This document shows positions 9,434 through 17,565 of a DNA stretch of 64,000 nt, piece after piece. Both the position numbers and the translations under genes were made by a program. The stretch is from Prevotella melaninogenica (lineage in GTDB: Bacteria > Bacteroidota > Bacteroidia > Bacteroidales > Bacteroidaceae). The notes beneath the pieces are model-generated. The model did not search any database. It was not told the origin of the DNA and worked only from the letters and a program-made list of their open reading frames with translations. The stretch is from the NCBI RefSeq assembly GCF_018127965.1, contig NZ_CP072350.1:186001-250000 (forward strand), read 5' to 3'. Positions within the stretch are counted from its first letter, which is position 1. The number at the start of each line of letters is the position of its first letter.

Positions 9434-11848
9434 TTATAAGCTCATTGCCCCACCTGCCAGTTTGTCTCTGAACAGGTTGAAGCGTAGTTTTGCCTTTAAT
9501 GTTCTTCCGGGCAGAGGCATCTTAAATTCCATGTAGTTCTCCTTGTTGAAGACGTTTTCTAACTCAAGGCTCAGCGACATGTTATTATGCCATAAAGACT
9601 GTTGGAGACCTATCGTGAAGACATCATTGGATGGGATACGCCATTTCCTACGCTCCTCTGCAAGCGAACTCATCTGCCATCCCCAGTCAAACTCGCCCAC
9701 ATGCGACACGTCGATATATACTCTCGACAGCTCTCGGCGCCCTATCAAGCCCTCTGCATGGTACTCCATGCCATAGTTATAGTAAAAGGCAGGGATGTTA
9801 GGGACGTGCTTATTATAGGTAGGGTTGCTCGTTCCTTGTTCGTCATTAAACCATCTTTGCCTGTCTCGGATATCCTGTAAAGTCAGATTAAAGTAGAGAT
9901 AGACATTGCGTGTGACGTCCACTTTCACGTCAGTGTCCATTCCGATGGTCCTTGTCTTCCCTAAGTTCGTATAGATAGAACGTGTGTCAGCAGGGAAGAG
10001 TCTTATCATGTTCTTCATCATCATATAGTAGAAATTCGTCTCCCACTGCACCCTCACGAGTCCGCACAGTCCTCTTCTATCGACGATAAAACCAAGGTTC
10101 AGATTATTCCCCACCTCAGGCTGCAGGTTCACCGACGGCTTGATGCTCACCCCATTACCGAAGAGTTCGCCCGTATCGGGTATCCTCACGTTATGCGAGA
10201 ACGACAGCTTCGCCCGCACATCCTTCCATAGTTCATAGCTGAAGCCCTCACTGAAGCCATAATACGACCGTTCCACATGGGTCTGCTTCGGTGCTAACTC
10301 GTCTGTTGCCTGCCCTTTCGCCAGCGCGTCACTGGTTCTGTAAATCCTCGAGTTAAGGTAGTAGATGCTGAGAGTCAATGCGTTTTGAAACCGATGATTA
10401 GCCGAGACAAACAGATGACTGAGGCCGATGTTGTTAGCAGTCATCCTACTTGGATAGGCACTGGGGTCAAAGCCAAGATAGTCTTTCATGCCTTCGTCCT
10501 TAGGAGTATAAGCCGAGTAGGCGTATTGGTCATTGAGATTAAGAGTGTGCCGACCCCGTGTATATTTCAAGTTAAACTTACTCCTCACCTCAAACTGCCG
10601 ATCATGCGACTCGTTGAACAGGTTGTCATCCGTCTCTCCTACGGCCTGCGTGACTGTTCCGTCCCATTGTCTCCTCGTCGTGGCGGTGTCTGTCATATTC
10701 GAGCGGATGATAGGTGTGACAATAGTGTACTTCATATCCAGTCCTTTAACAAGGAAGTCTTGTTTCTCCAACACGAGGTTTGGCATGATATTTATCCCTT
10801 TTGTATAGGCATGTCGAGCGTCGAAATTAAGCGACTGTATCCCCTTCTTGTTCTGATAAAAGGCACATTCTAAGTCGAACTTATCAAAGTAGAGCTTCCT
10901 AAACCCTATCCCCACATGATAGAAATTGGCTTCGTAATAGTCGTTCCGACGTCTCACCTTTCTATAGGCCGACGCTGGCAGATTGGTCTCGAACACTGGC
11001 CACGACATCATATAGTCGTTTTTCGACTTATTCTTAAAGAATGCCACGTTGAATAATATCCCTGGTCGGGTGAAGAGCTTTTGTCCACTTACGAGCGTCT
11101 TCACCGTCCCAAAGGATGCCAACTCCTGTGTGAAGCCCACCAAGTCGCACTCGTCTTCTCGTGTGACGATGTTGATGGCACCTCCTAAACCGTCTCCCCC
11201 ATACTCTGCAGGAACAATTCCTTTATACACCTCAATATACTTGATGACGTCTATCGGGATGTCGTTTATATCGAAGGAACCGTCGGGACTGTTCAGTGGG
11301 AACCCATCGATATATACCGCCACACGCTTCCCTTCTAAGCCATGTACCGAGATGCGCGATGCACTACCCAGTCCGCCTGCCTTCCGAACCTTAATTCCTG
11401 ATGTCCTCGTCAGTATCTCCTCTATGCTACTCGACCGTCCTCTCAGTTTTGCACCGTCCACAACTGTCACGGCCATAGGGCTTTGTCGTATCTGGTTTAT
11501 CTCTGCACTCTGTGCCGAACTCCGCACGACAACCTCACGCAACGAGGTCGATGAGGGTTCAAGATAGTAGTCTCTTGTCACATCACCACCCGCCACAACG
11601 ACCTCCCTCAGCCGTTTGTAGCCTACTGCCGACACCTCTATCGTGTAAGCACCTGCTGTGGGAACCGTCAGCTGATAGTCGCCAGCCTTGTCAGAGAGGG
11701 TCTTCTGCCTCGTTCCCTTGACTGCTATGCATGCTCCACAGATAGGACTCGACGTCTCTTTCTCCATTATCTTACCCCTTAACAGCCGTTGGGCCGCCAC
11801 GAGCAGAGGACACAGACACACGATCGTGATAAGGATTAATCTCTTCAT
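9434..11848 (-). CDS. TonB-dependent outer membrane receptor with carboxypeptidase-like N-terminal domain
   Basis: The 804-residue protein has a signal peptide ending near AAQRLLRG, a CarboxypepD_reg-like beta domain (about 22-100, containing KAGDYQLTV), a plug domain (about 110-230, with QSPMAVTVVDGAKLRGRSSS and GGDGLGGAINIVTR) and a 22-strand barrel to the end. It imports a substrate across the outer membrane using TonB energy. The substrate cannot be read from sequence, though iron chelates are common for receptors paired with DUF4374 proteins. It lies 6 bp downstream of a TetR gene and upstream of the DUF4374 lipoprotein, forming one operon. Confidence 0.92.
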   Translation of the reverse strand: MKRLILITIVCLCPLLVAAQRLLRGKIMEKETSSPICGACIAVKGTRQKTLSDKAGDYQLTVPTAGAYTIEVSAVGYKRLREVVVAGGDVTRDYYLEPSSTSLREVVVRSSAQSAEINQIRQSPMAVTVVDGAKLRGRSSSIEEILTRTSGIKVRKAGGLGSASRISVHGLEGKRVAVYIDGFPLNSPDGSFDINDIPIDVIKYIEVYKGIVPAEYGGDGLGGAINIVTREDECDLVGFTQELASFGTVKTLVSGQKLFTRPGILFNVAFFKNKSKNDYMMSWPVFETNLPASAYRKVRRRNDYYEANFYHVGIGFRKLYFDKFDLECAFYQNKKGIQSLNFDARHAYTKGINIMPNLVLEKQDFLVKGLDMKYTIVTPIIRSNMTDTATTRRQWDGTVTQAVGETDDNLFNESHDRQFEVRSKFNLKYTRGRHTLNLNDQYAYSAYTPKDEGMKDYLGFDPSAYPSRMTANNIGLSHLFVSANHRFQNALTLSIYYLNSRIYRTSDALAKGQATDELAPKQTHVERSYYGFSEGFSYELWKDVRAKLSFSHNVRIPDTGELFGNGVSIKPSVNLQPEVGNNLNLGFIVDRRGLCGLVRVQWETNFYYMMMKNMIRLFPADTRSIYTNLGKTRTIGMDTDVKVDVTRNVYLYFNLTLQDIRDRQRWFNDEQGTSNPTYNKHVPNIPAFYYNYGMEYHAEGLIGRRELSRVYIDVSHVGEFDWGWQMSSLAEERRKWRIPSNDVFTIGLQQSLWHNNMSLSLELENVFNKENYMEFKMPLPGRTLKAKLRFNLFRDKLAGGAMSL

Positions 11849-11854
11849 ACCTAC

Positions 11855-12448
11855 TTATTGTTTTATGAGTTCCTGCCACCCAGCCGTGTTGTAGCGTATA
11901 TATTCAGTCAGAGCCTGCCTCACCTCCTCTTGCTGAAGGTCGGGTCTTGACACAATCTCACCGATGATCGTCACCCATGTAGAGGCGCTAATACGGAAGA
12001 AGAGGGGCGACACACGCGTCTCCACCTGCTCCATGTAGGCCCTGCTTATCGCCACTTGTTCGTCGATAAAGGCCTCACGGAAATGCTCTAAGGAGGTGCC
12101 CTGCGACTCAAAGAGCAGTAGCCTCAACTCCTCCTTATATAAGAAAATAATGCGAAGCATACTCGATAGGAAATCCTTCTGTCGTTGTCGGGAGAAATCA
12201 AGACGCTTTTCTTCGTGCTCACCCTTGCTGTACATCGCCATACGCTCGCCTATCACAGAGAGCAGCGGACGAAGGACAGCACAGAAGATATCGTCCTTTG
12301 TCTTAAAATAGTTGTATATATTCCCCAGCACAACACCGGACTTAGCCGAGATTGTACGCATCGATGTCTTCCTATAACCACACTTAACAAACTCACTGCG
12401 GGCGGCCATGACAATCCTACTCCGCACGTCTTCTTTTAATGTTTTCAT
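11855..12448 (-). CDS. TetR/AcrR family transcriptional regulator
   Basis: The product has about 197 residues when started at MKTLKEDVRSRIVMAA. An in-frame ATG at 12505 would add 19 residues, but it lies inside a terminator hairpin. The N-terminal helix-turn-helix is typical of TetR (IVMAARSEFVKCGYRKTSMRTISAKSGVVLGNIYNYFKTKDD). The C-terminal part is an all-helical ligand and dimer domain with no recognisable specificity. It is the first gene of the operon with the TonB receptor and DUF4374 lipoprotein and probably represses it in response to an unknown ligand. A promoter and a leader terminator lie upstream. Confidence 0.9.
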   Translation of the reverse strand: MKTLKEDVRSRIVMAARSEFVKCGYRKTSMRTISAKSGVVLGNIYNYFKTKDDIFCAVLRPLLSVIGERMAMYSKGEHEEKRLDFSRQRQKDFLSSMLRIIFLYKEELRLLLFESQGTSLEHFREAFIDEQVAISRAYMEQVETRVSPLFFRISASTWVTIIGEIVSRPDLQQEEVRQALTEYIRYNTAGWQELIKQ

Positions 12449-12486
12449 AATAGCCTTATTAACGGACAATGTCTTGTTTTGTTCAT

Positions 12487-12524
12487 AAAAAAAAGCGTAT
12501 TGCATTCAACCTGCAATACGCTTT
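12487..12524 (-). terminator. Intrinsic terminator in the leader of the TetR/receptor operon (candidate attenuator)
   Basis: On the minus strand a perfect 13-bp stem (AAAGCGTATTGCA, 12512-12524, pairing with 12492-12504) with a 7-nt loop is followed directly by eight U residues (12494-12487). It lies between the operon promoter (12583-12613) and the chosen start codon (12448), so transcripts must read through it to express the operon. Confidence 0.8.
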
Positions 12525-12582
12525 CTTCCTTTTGACGTTCTATGGCATTCTAATCGTTTCTCCATTCTGTCTTCTTTTGCTG

Positions 12583-12613
12583 CAAAGATAGGCGAAGATT
12601 TCCGTCTTGTCAA
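12583..12613 (-). promoter_or_regulatory. Promoter of the TetR / TonB receptor operon
   Basis: On the minus strand TTG (12613-12611) is followed after 20 bp by TATCTTTG (12590-12583). This matches the Bacteroidetes consensus exactly. Transcription would start near 12576 and enter the leader hairpin at 12524. Confidence 0.75.
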
Positions 12614-12640
12614 TACTTACTAATAGGTATTTTAACCCAA

Positions 12641-12782
12641 ATCGATTATTAGAGCCTAAACATATTTTGTTTTATCATCGAGCAGATTGTTTGTCTTTTA
12701 GGCGCAGACGTAGCGGACTACGTCAAGTTACAAAGACAGACAAGATGCCGATAAGAAAATAAAATCTGTTAGGAAACAATAT
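12641..12782 (+). repeat. MITE-like repeat, copy 2
   Basis: This stretch matches the reverse complement of 7900-8050 over about 140 bp. It includes the ATTAGAGCCTAAACATATTTT-like end, the GTAGCGGACTACGTCAAGTT block, and CAGACAAGATGCCGATAAGA. Its right terminal repeat is not evident, so it may be partial. It faces copy 1 across the TetR/receptor/DUF4374 cluster. Confidence 0.75.
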
Positions 12783-12944
12783 CATATCATCGCAAATCTG
12801 TGCCCTCTGTGAGAAAATTCATCCGCACAACATTATGAAATATTGTTACAAAATAGCAAGAAAAAAGGTGGAGTAAAAGACTATAAACGAGCATTTTAAA
12901 GATCGTCATAACTCTCTTGTGTTCAACCAGTTGCAAAATCAGGT

Positions 12945-13045
12945 TTCAAAAGGTGCTTAATTAGCCTTCAAAAGGGCGTTAGTAAGGGGCTTAAAGGGCA
13001 CCTTTTGCAAGCCAAAAGGACGTCTTTTCAAAGCCAAAAGATGAT
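12945..13045 (+). repeat. Dispersed 'AAAAGGTGC' repeat, copy B
   Basis: This is the clearest copy. CAAAAGGTGC (12947-12956) can pair with GCACCTTTTG (12998-13007) around a loop that carries TTCAAAAGGGCGTTAGTAAG. Two further AAAAG-containing units follow. The 150 bp before it, including AATATTGTTACAAA near 12840, also resemble the flank of copy A. Confidence 0.85.
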
Positions 13046-13189
13046 GTCTTGAAATCGAAGATATGAAATATTTTTACAATGATGCAGAAATACAGAAGAC
13101 AGAAAGCATATCATTACTTTCTGTCCCCCATATTATTTCCTCTCCTCTCGATATTAAGAGAGGAAGGAATAAGTCTTTAATTCTTGCGA

Positions 13190-14830
13190 TTAGAACCAGA
13201 AGCCGGCATCGCTGTGCTTGCTATCTCCGTGGAAATTCCACCAGAAATCGAGGACAGCTGTCTTGATATCGGTTAGTCCAAAAGCATCCATCAGTGAACG
13301 AATTGACACCAAGTTGCTCTCGGAATAGTCCTTTGCATCGTTGCTTAAGTCGTTAAAATCAATATCATAAACCTTTGAATCAAGTTCACGTTCATCACTG
13401 TCCATATAAATATTCATCGGCACAACGATGGTTGGCAGCCATGCTTCCTCCTTCAACTGGCGGGCAGTTGGTGCGTAGAAAGGACTTGCCTTGCCATTGG
13501 TCAACTTAGAGTTATGAGCGCGCATCAGGCGAATTTCGAGGTTAAATTGCTTATGCGAACGCAAGAATTCGAAGTATCCTTTATGTCCGATAGGATTATT
13601 ATCTTCAAGGAATTTAGCACCATCATACTGGTAAGTCTTATTCCATGGGTCCGTATCACAGTAGACATACTTAAAGAATTCATTAGAGTTGACATCGGTA
13701 GCCTCCTTCTTTCCGCCATAAGAAGGGCGAATATCATCTACCATAAAGAAGTGCTGATAGTGGCTGCCTTCGCCATTCTCGGCAATTTGAGAGGTGATTT
13801 CTTTACCTGCCTTGTCGTAATAGTGAATAACAAAAGCTGACACATAATGCTCCTGACTGCTTCCCATAAGATTCACACTCTTACCATTCTGCGGATCAGC
13901 CACCCACTTTCCATTCTCCAAAGTATAGGTAAGTTTATAGTTACGTCCCATATACTTCAATTCTTTTGGTGTTGGATTCTGATGAAAACGCTTTGGTCCA
14001 TGCAGATGACCATTATAGATTTCAATCACAGCCTTTGCAGGATTGATAAGCGAAGGGTCGGTAGTACTCTCCTCGGTTGACTGCCCATCAATCACGATAG
14101 GCAGTTTAACGTTGATATCCCAAAGTCCAGTGCTGAGCAACTTTCTGGCTGGGTTGTAGAAAGGAGAAGGTTTTCCGTCGTCACCAAACTTACTTTCTGC
14201 AGCGTGAAGTAAGTCAACAGAGAGGGTGAACTCACGTCCTGGCTTCACGAATTTGATAAGACCTTGGAAGCCCATAGGGTTCGTGTCGCCAATGAAAGTG
14301 CCGTTCAACTCATCTACATAGCGGTAGTCATAAGGCAGTTCTGCTTTGTTTGTAACACGAACGGAACTCATTTTTCCCTCATACTTCACCTGCTTAAACA
14401 TAGAGAAGAAGTGCTGATGAATCTTGTCCTGACCGAGGTTATAGAACTGACTGTTCATCATTTCACCCTTTGCATTATAATACTCCATCTTCAAAAGATA
14501 GACAACAGAAGGGTTGTCTACGCTATTCTTTACGCTGAACGACTTTGTTTCGCTCGTCACATGCCAGCCCTGACCAGCCGTTGTCTCCCACTCTATCACT
14601 TGAGCAGGTACAGCAGCAGCTTTGAAGTTAGCCATCTTTGGCGTATTGTCGAAGGCAGAAGCATTGTTGAGTGTTCCTTCCTGCAGTGTAAAGACAGCAC
14701 GAACAGGGTCTTCATGGAGTTTATTTTCTTTCTCATTCTCTGGCTGTTCTGGGTTACAACCCACGAACAACATGGTCATTACTGCACTGAAAGCAAGTAC
14801 AAGACCATTTATAAATCTCTTTGTTTTCAT
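13190..14830 (-). CDS. Surface lipoprotein with two tandem related domains
   Basis: The 546-residue protein has a lipoprotein signal (lipobox LFVGCNP, Cys near residue 25). It contains an internal duplication: a first unit at about 42-270 and a second at about 275-515. Both contain QHFF, then NP(M/I)G..G...F, a run of beta-strand residues, and K.SPFY.P...L. I do not recognise the family with certainty. Histidines recur in both units (KIHQHFF, SHYQHFF), which would suit metal or haem binding, but this is inference. It starts 16 bp after the end of a TonB receptor gene, so it is probably that receptor's substrate-binding partner at the cell surface. Confidence 0.75.
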   Translation of the reverse strand: MKTKRFINGLVLAFSAVMTMLFVGCNPEQPENEKENKLHEDPVRAVFTLQEGTLNNASAFDNTPKMANFKAAAVPAQVIEWETTAGQGWHVTSETKSFSVKNSVDNPSVVYLLKMEYYNAKGEMMNSQFYNLGQDKIHQHFFSMFKQVKYEGKMSSVRVTNKAELPYDYRYVDELNGTFIGDTNPMGFQGLIKFVKPGREFTLSVDLLHAAESKFGDDGKPSPFYNPARKLLSTGLWDINVKLPIVIDGQSTEESTTDPSLINPAKAVIEIYNGHLHGPKRFHQNPTPKELKYMGRNYKLTYTLENGKWVADPQNGKSVNLMGSSQEHYVSAFVIHYYDKAGKEITSQIAENGEGSHYQHFFMVDDIRPSYGGKKEATDVNSNEFFKYVYCDTDPWNKTYQYDGAKFLEDNNPIGHKGYFEFLRSHKQFNLEIRLMRAHNSKLTNGKASPFYAPTARQLKEEAWLPTIVVPMNIYMDSDERELDSKVYDIDFNDLSNDAKDYSESNLVSIRSLMDAFGLTDIKTAVLDFWWNFHGDSKHSDAGFWF

Positions 14831-14846
14831 CGTTTTATGTTTTTTA

Positions 14847-16964
14847 TTAGAAGTTCCATGTAATCATACAGCGCACGTCACGACCCATATCATGGGCATA
14901 GTAGCGGCTGCGGTTAGTGTATTCCTTGTACTCACGGTTAAGGATATTGTCGCCCATCAGTCCTACACGGAGTGACTGACCTTCATGCATAGGCATCGAG
15001 AAACTAACTTCAAAGCCCATAAGATGATAGGCATCAGGACTGTTAGCGATGAGGTCTGTGGCAGGGTTGAAGCGTGTTTGCTTAGCCACAAAGCGATGAG
15101 TGAGTCCTAACTTAGGTGAGAATGCCTTGAAGAAAGGCAGCGACCACGTCAGTGAATGGGTCAGACGGAAGCTCGGAATATAAGGAAGATAAGCGTGAGA
15201 AGGCACCTCACGTGCCCAAATCATTGCCGTAACAAGATGATAATCGACCGATGATAGTGGTCGGACGTGGGCATCTAAGTCGACACCTTGGAAGAAAGCA
15301 CGCGTCTGTCTGTATTGGAATACAGGGTAAGCACCCGATATGACCGTGATATTTCGCCCTGTTGGCTGGTCGAAGATGTAGTTATTAATCCACTGAAGGT
15401 AGCCATCGAGCTGAACATCAAAGTACTTACTTGCATATTTCAATGAGGTAATCCACTTGTAACTCTGCTCTGAAAGCAAGGTTGAATCACCCTTCACAAA
15501 GATACCAGAACTAAGTTCATTGCCATTACTATACAGCTCATAGACATGTGGAGCACGCCAAGCTACACCGAAATGGGAGGTCAGTTTCAGTTGTTTATTG
15601 ATGTGGTAATGACCGCCAAGACTATAAGTAAAGTTCGTAAAGTCACGCTTTCCGCCATATCTTCGCCCTGTCCAATCATAGCCATCAGCCTTTGTTTGCT
15701 GTCCATCAAAGCGCACTCCAGCCTCCATTCCCCATCGATCAGCAGTATATTTCTGCAACGCATAGAGTCCGAAAGCTACCTCCGTATAATTCGGAATGAT
15801 AGGAACAACACCCGTTCCACGCTCGTTCGTGTTATCTGTTATCAGCAGTTGTGCTCCCGCTTCACTCTTCCAATGCTGATAACCCTTGTTCCATACGAGT
15901 GAGTTCTGCAACGAATTCAAGTGCAAACTGACCGTAGGAATGTCCGAATGGTTCAGACGTCGGATGCGGTTTTCGCGTCGATTGTCCTGCTGGAAGGTTG
16001 ATTGAAAGGCGAAATGTCCTATCTTTTCGTGATCAAAAAACGCCTTGAAATAGACATTATGATGAGTTATCTGCTGAAAAGGATAGTCTATGTGCCGACT
16101 GAAAGGGGTGAAATCGACAGGCTGACCGAGTCGAATACGCTCTTGCAACAGCTGTTCGTTACCCATCTGTGCACTCTGCATAACACCTAATTTCTGTGTA
16201 AAAAGACTATAACCTGCCTCCAATCGCCACGCTCCACGCCTATAACCTAAGGCGAGGGAGAGGTCGTTTTCACGCATTCCGGTATTGTTCAGCAAGTAAT
16301 GAGCCGTACTTCTGTCGCCTCCATTCTCGGTATTCAGATGTAAACGCCACGCCCAATTACCCAGCCACTTAAAGCTACTTTCAACATAACCTGAAGCTCC
16401 GAAGCGTCTGCCATTGGTGCCATAAAGTCCCGATACCATACCGTGAAGACCACTGACGTCATAAGGTAAGGGGGAAGGTTGCATAAGAACAATACCACCA
16501 AGTGCCTCAGAACCATATCTTACAGCATCTGCGCCTTTCACCACTTCGATGTTACTATAACTGTTTTTATCTACCTCCGGGGCATGATCTGCACCCCACT
16601 GCTGACCCGTCAGACGAGCACCATTGCTCACCAAGAGTATGCGATTGCCATACATTCCATGTATCACAGGCTTTGAAACGATTGTTCCCGTCTGGATAGA
16701 ACTTATACCGCTGACGCCCTCAAGCAGTGAACCCAAGGAGCGTCCCATAGCATTTGTTATGGCTGTTTGATTAATTTGACTGCCTATTTGATTTACACTC
16801 ATCATCTGTTGACGAGTAGAAACCACAACTTCACTTAGGCAAATAGAATCATGAGCAGGCTTAGTGCTTTTCTCATTCTGTGCAGCTGACGGCATACACC
16901 AACACTGCAACGCGAATAAAACACCAGCCCACTGATGCCTGTCTAATTTTAAATTAAGCATCAT
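14847..16964 (-). CDS. TonB-dependent outer membrane receptor
   Basis: The 705-residue receptor lacks the carboxypeptidase-like N-terminal domain of its neighbour at 9434. After the signal peptide (ending near MPSAAQ) comes the TonB box region and plug (about 45-160, with SLGSLLEGVSGISSIQTG and GADAVRYGSEALGGIVLM), then the barrel ending in the canonical aromatic residue (CMITWNF). It takes up an unknown substrate across the outer membrane. It is cotranscribed with the two-domain lipoprotein downstream and probably with the small Cys-containing protein upstream. Confidence 0.92.
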   Translation of the reverse strand: MMLNLKLDRHQWAGVLFALQCWCMPSAAQNEKSTKPAHDSICLSEVVVSTRQQMMSVNQIGSQINQTAITNAMGRSLGSLLEGVSGISSIQTGTIVSKPVIHGMYGNRILLVSNGARLTGQQWGADHAPEVDKNSYSNIEVVKGADAVRYGSEALGGIVLMQPSPLPYDVSGLHGMVSGLYGTNGRRFGASGYVESSFKWLGNWAWRLHLNTENGGDRSTAHYLLNNTGMRENDLSLALGYRRGAWRLEAGYSLFTQKLGVMQSAQMGNEQLLQERIRLGQPVDFTPFSRHIDYPFQQITHHNVYFKAFFDHEKIGHFAFQSTFQQDNRRENRIRRLNHSDIPTVSLHLNSLQNSLVWNKGYQHWKSEAGAQLLITDNTNERGTGVVPIIPNYTEVAFGLYALQKYTADRWGMEAGVRFDGQQTKADGYDWTGRRYGGKRDFTNFTYSLGGHYHINKQLKLTSHFGVAWRAPHVYELYSNGNELSSGIFVKGDSTLLSEQSYKWITSLKYASKYFDVQLDGYLQWINNYIFDQPTGRNITVISGAYPVFQYRQTRAFFQGVDLDAHVRPLSSVDYHLVTAMIWAREVPSHAYLPYIPSFRLTHSLTWSLPFFKAFSPKLGLTHRFVAKQTRFNPATDLIANSPDAYHLMGFEVSFSMPMHEGQSLRVGLMGDNILNREYKEYTNRSRYYAHDMGRDVRCMITWNF

Positions 16965-17096
16965 AGACTAATTTTAAAATGTCAATAGATGGCTCTTTCG
17001 CCCCCCTTAAATGGGTAAAGAACCTACGAAAAGTTTGTCATACGGACTTGCATGCACACCTCAGTGCACACCTATCCCATATAAATAAGGTGATGA

Positions 17097-17417
17097 TTAG
17101 CCCACTGTCGGAGGAGAATGGCTATTGATTGAGACAATAACCTGATAGACAGTTTGTTCTGTAAATATACGTTTTGGAACCCAACTTATCGCTACAACAG
17201 GTTGGAAAACTGTCGCTTTGGCTTCGATAGACTCGTGCATTGCGAAGTCACAAGTGCTACAAACCTGCTTCAACGAAGCATTGTGGCTTACAGAAGCCTT
17301 GTCTGAACAATGATAAGAAGTGTTATGATAGTGGAAATCTTTGAGCAAAAGCATAGAAGTGAACACAAAAAGAAGTGTCCACGCATAGATAAGTTTTATC
17401 GTTGTCTTTTGCTTCAT
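17097..17417 (-). CDS. Small Cys/His-containing secreted or membrane protein
   Basis: This 106-residue protein has one N-terminal hydrophobic segment (about 7-25, LIYAWTLLFVFTSMLLL) and a short exported domain with a CSTCDFAMHE motif plus further His and Cys (YHNTSYHC). It lies 132 bp upstream of the TonB receptor in the same direction. Such small proteins upstream of metal-related receptors sometimes bind copper or haem. The motif hints at metal binding, but I do not recognise the family. Function unknown. Confidence 0.6.
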   Translation of the reverse strand: MKQKTTIKLIYAWTLLFVFTSMLLLKDFHYHNTSYHCSDKASVSHNASLKQVCSTCDFAMHESIEAKATVFQPVVAISWVPKRIFTEQTVYQVIVSINSHSPPTVG

Positions 17418-17565
17418 CTATTTCCAAATAGGGCATGTAAATGACTTTATTAAACACGCCTTGATTAATTTCGGGCATAAAATTACGAAAAAAAATAGCA
17501 CATCTTTCTCCACTGCCTATTTATTTTTGTGATTTTAAATATCGTTAACAGCATAGCGTCCAGTC

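Noticed and set aside
13137..13168. CCTCTC/GAGAGG hairpin as a terminator for the two-domain lipoprotein gene
   Set aside because: The stem is only 6-8 bp and no U tract follows on either strand.
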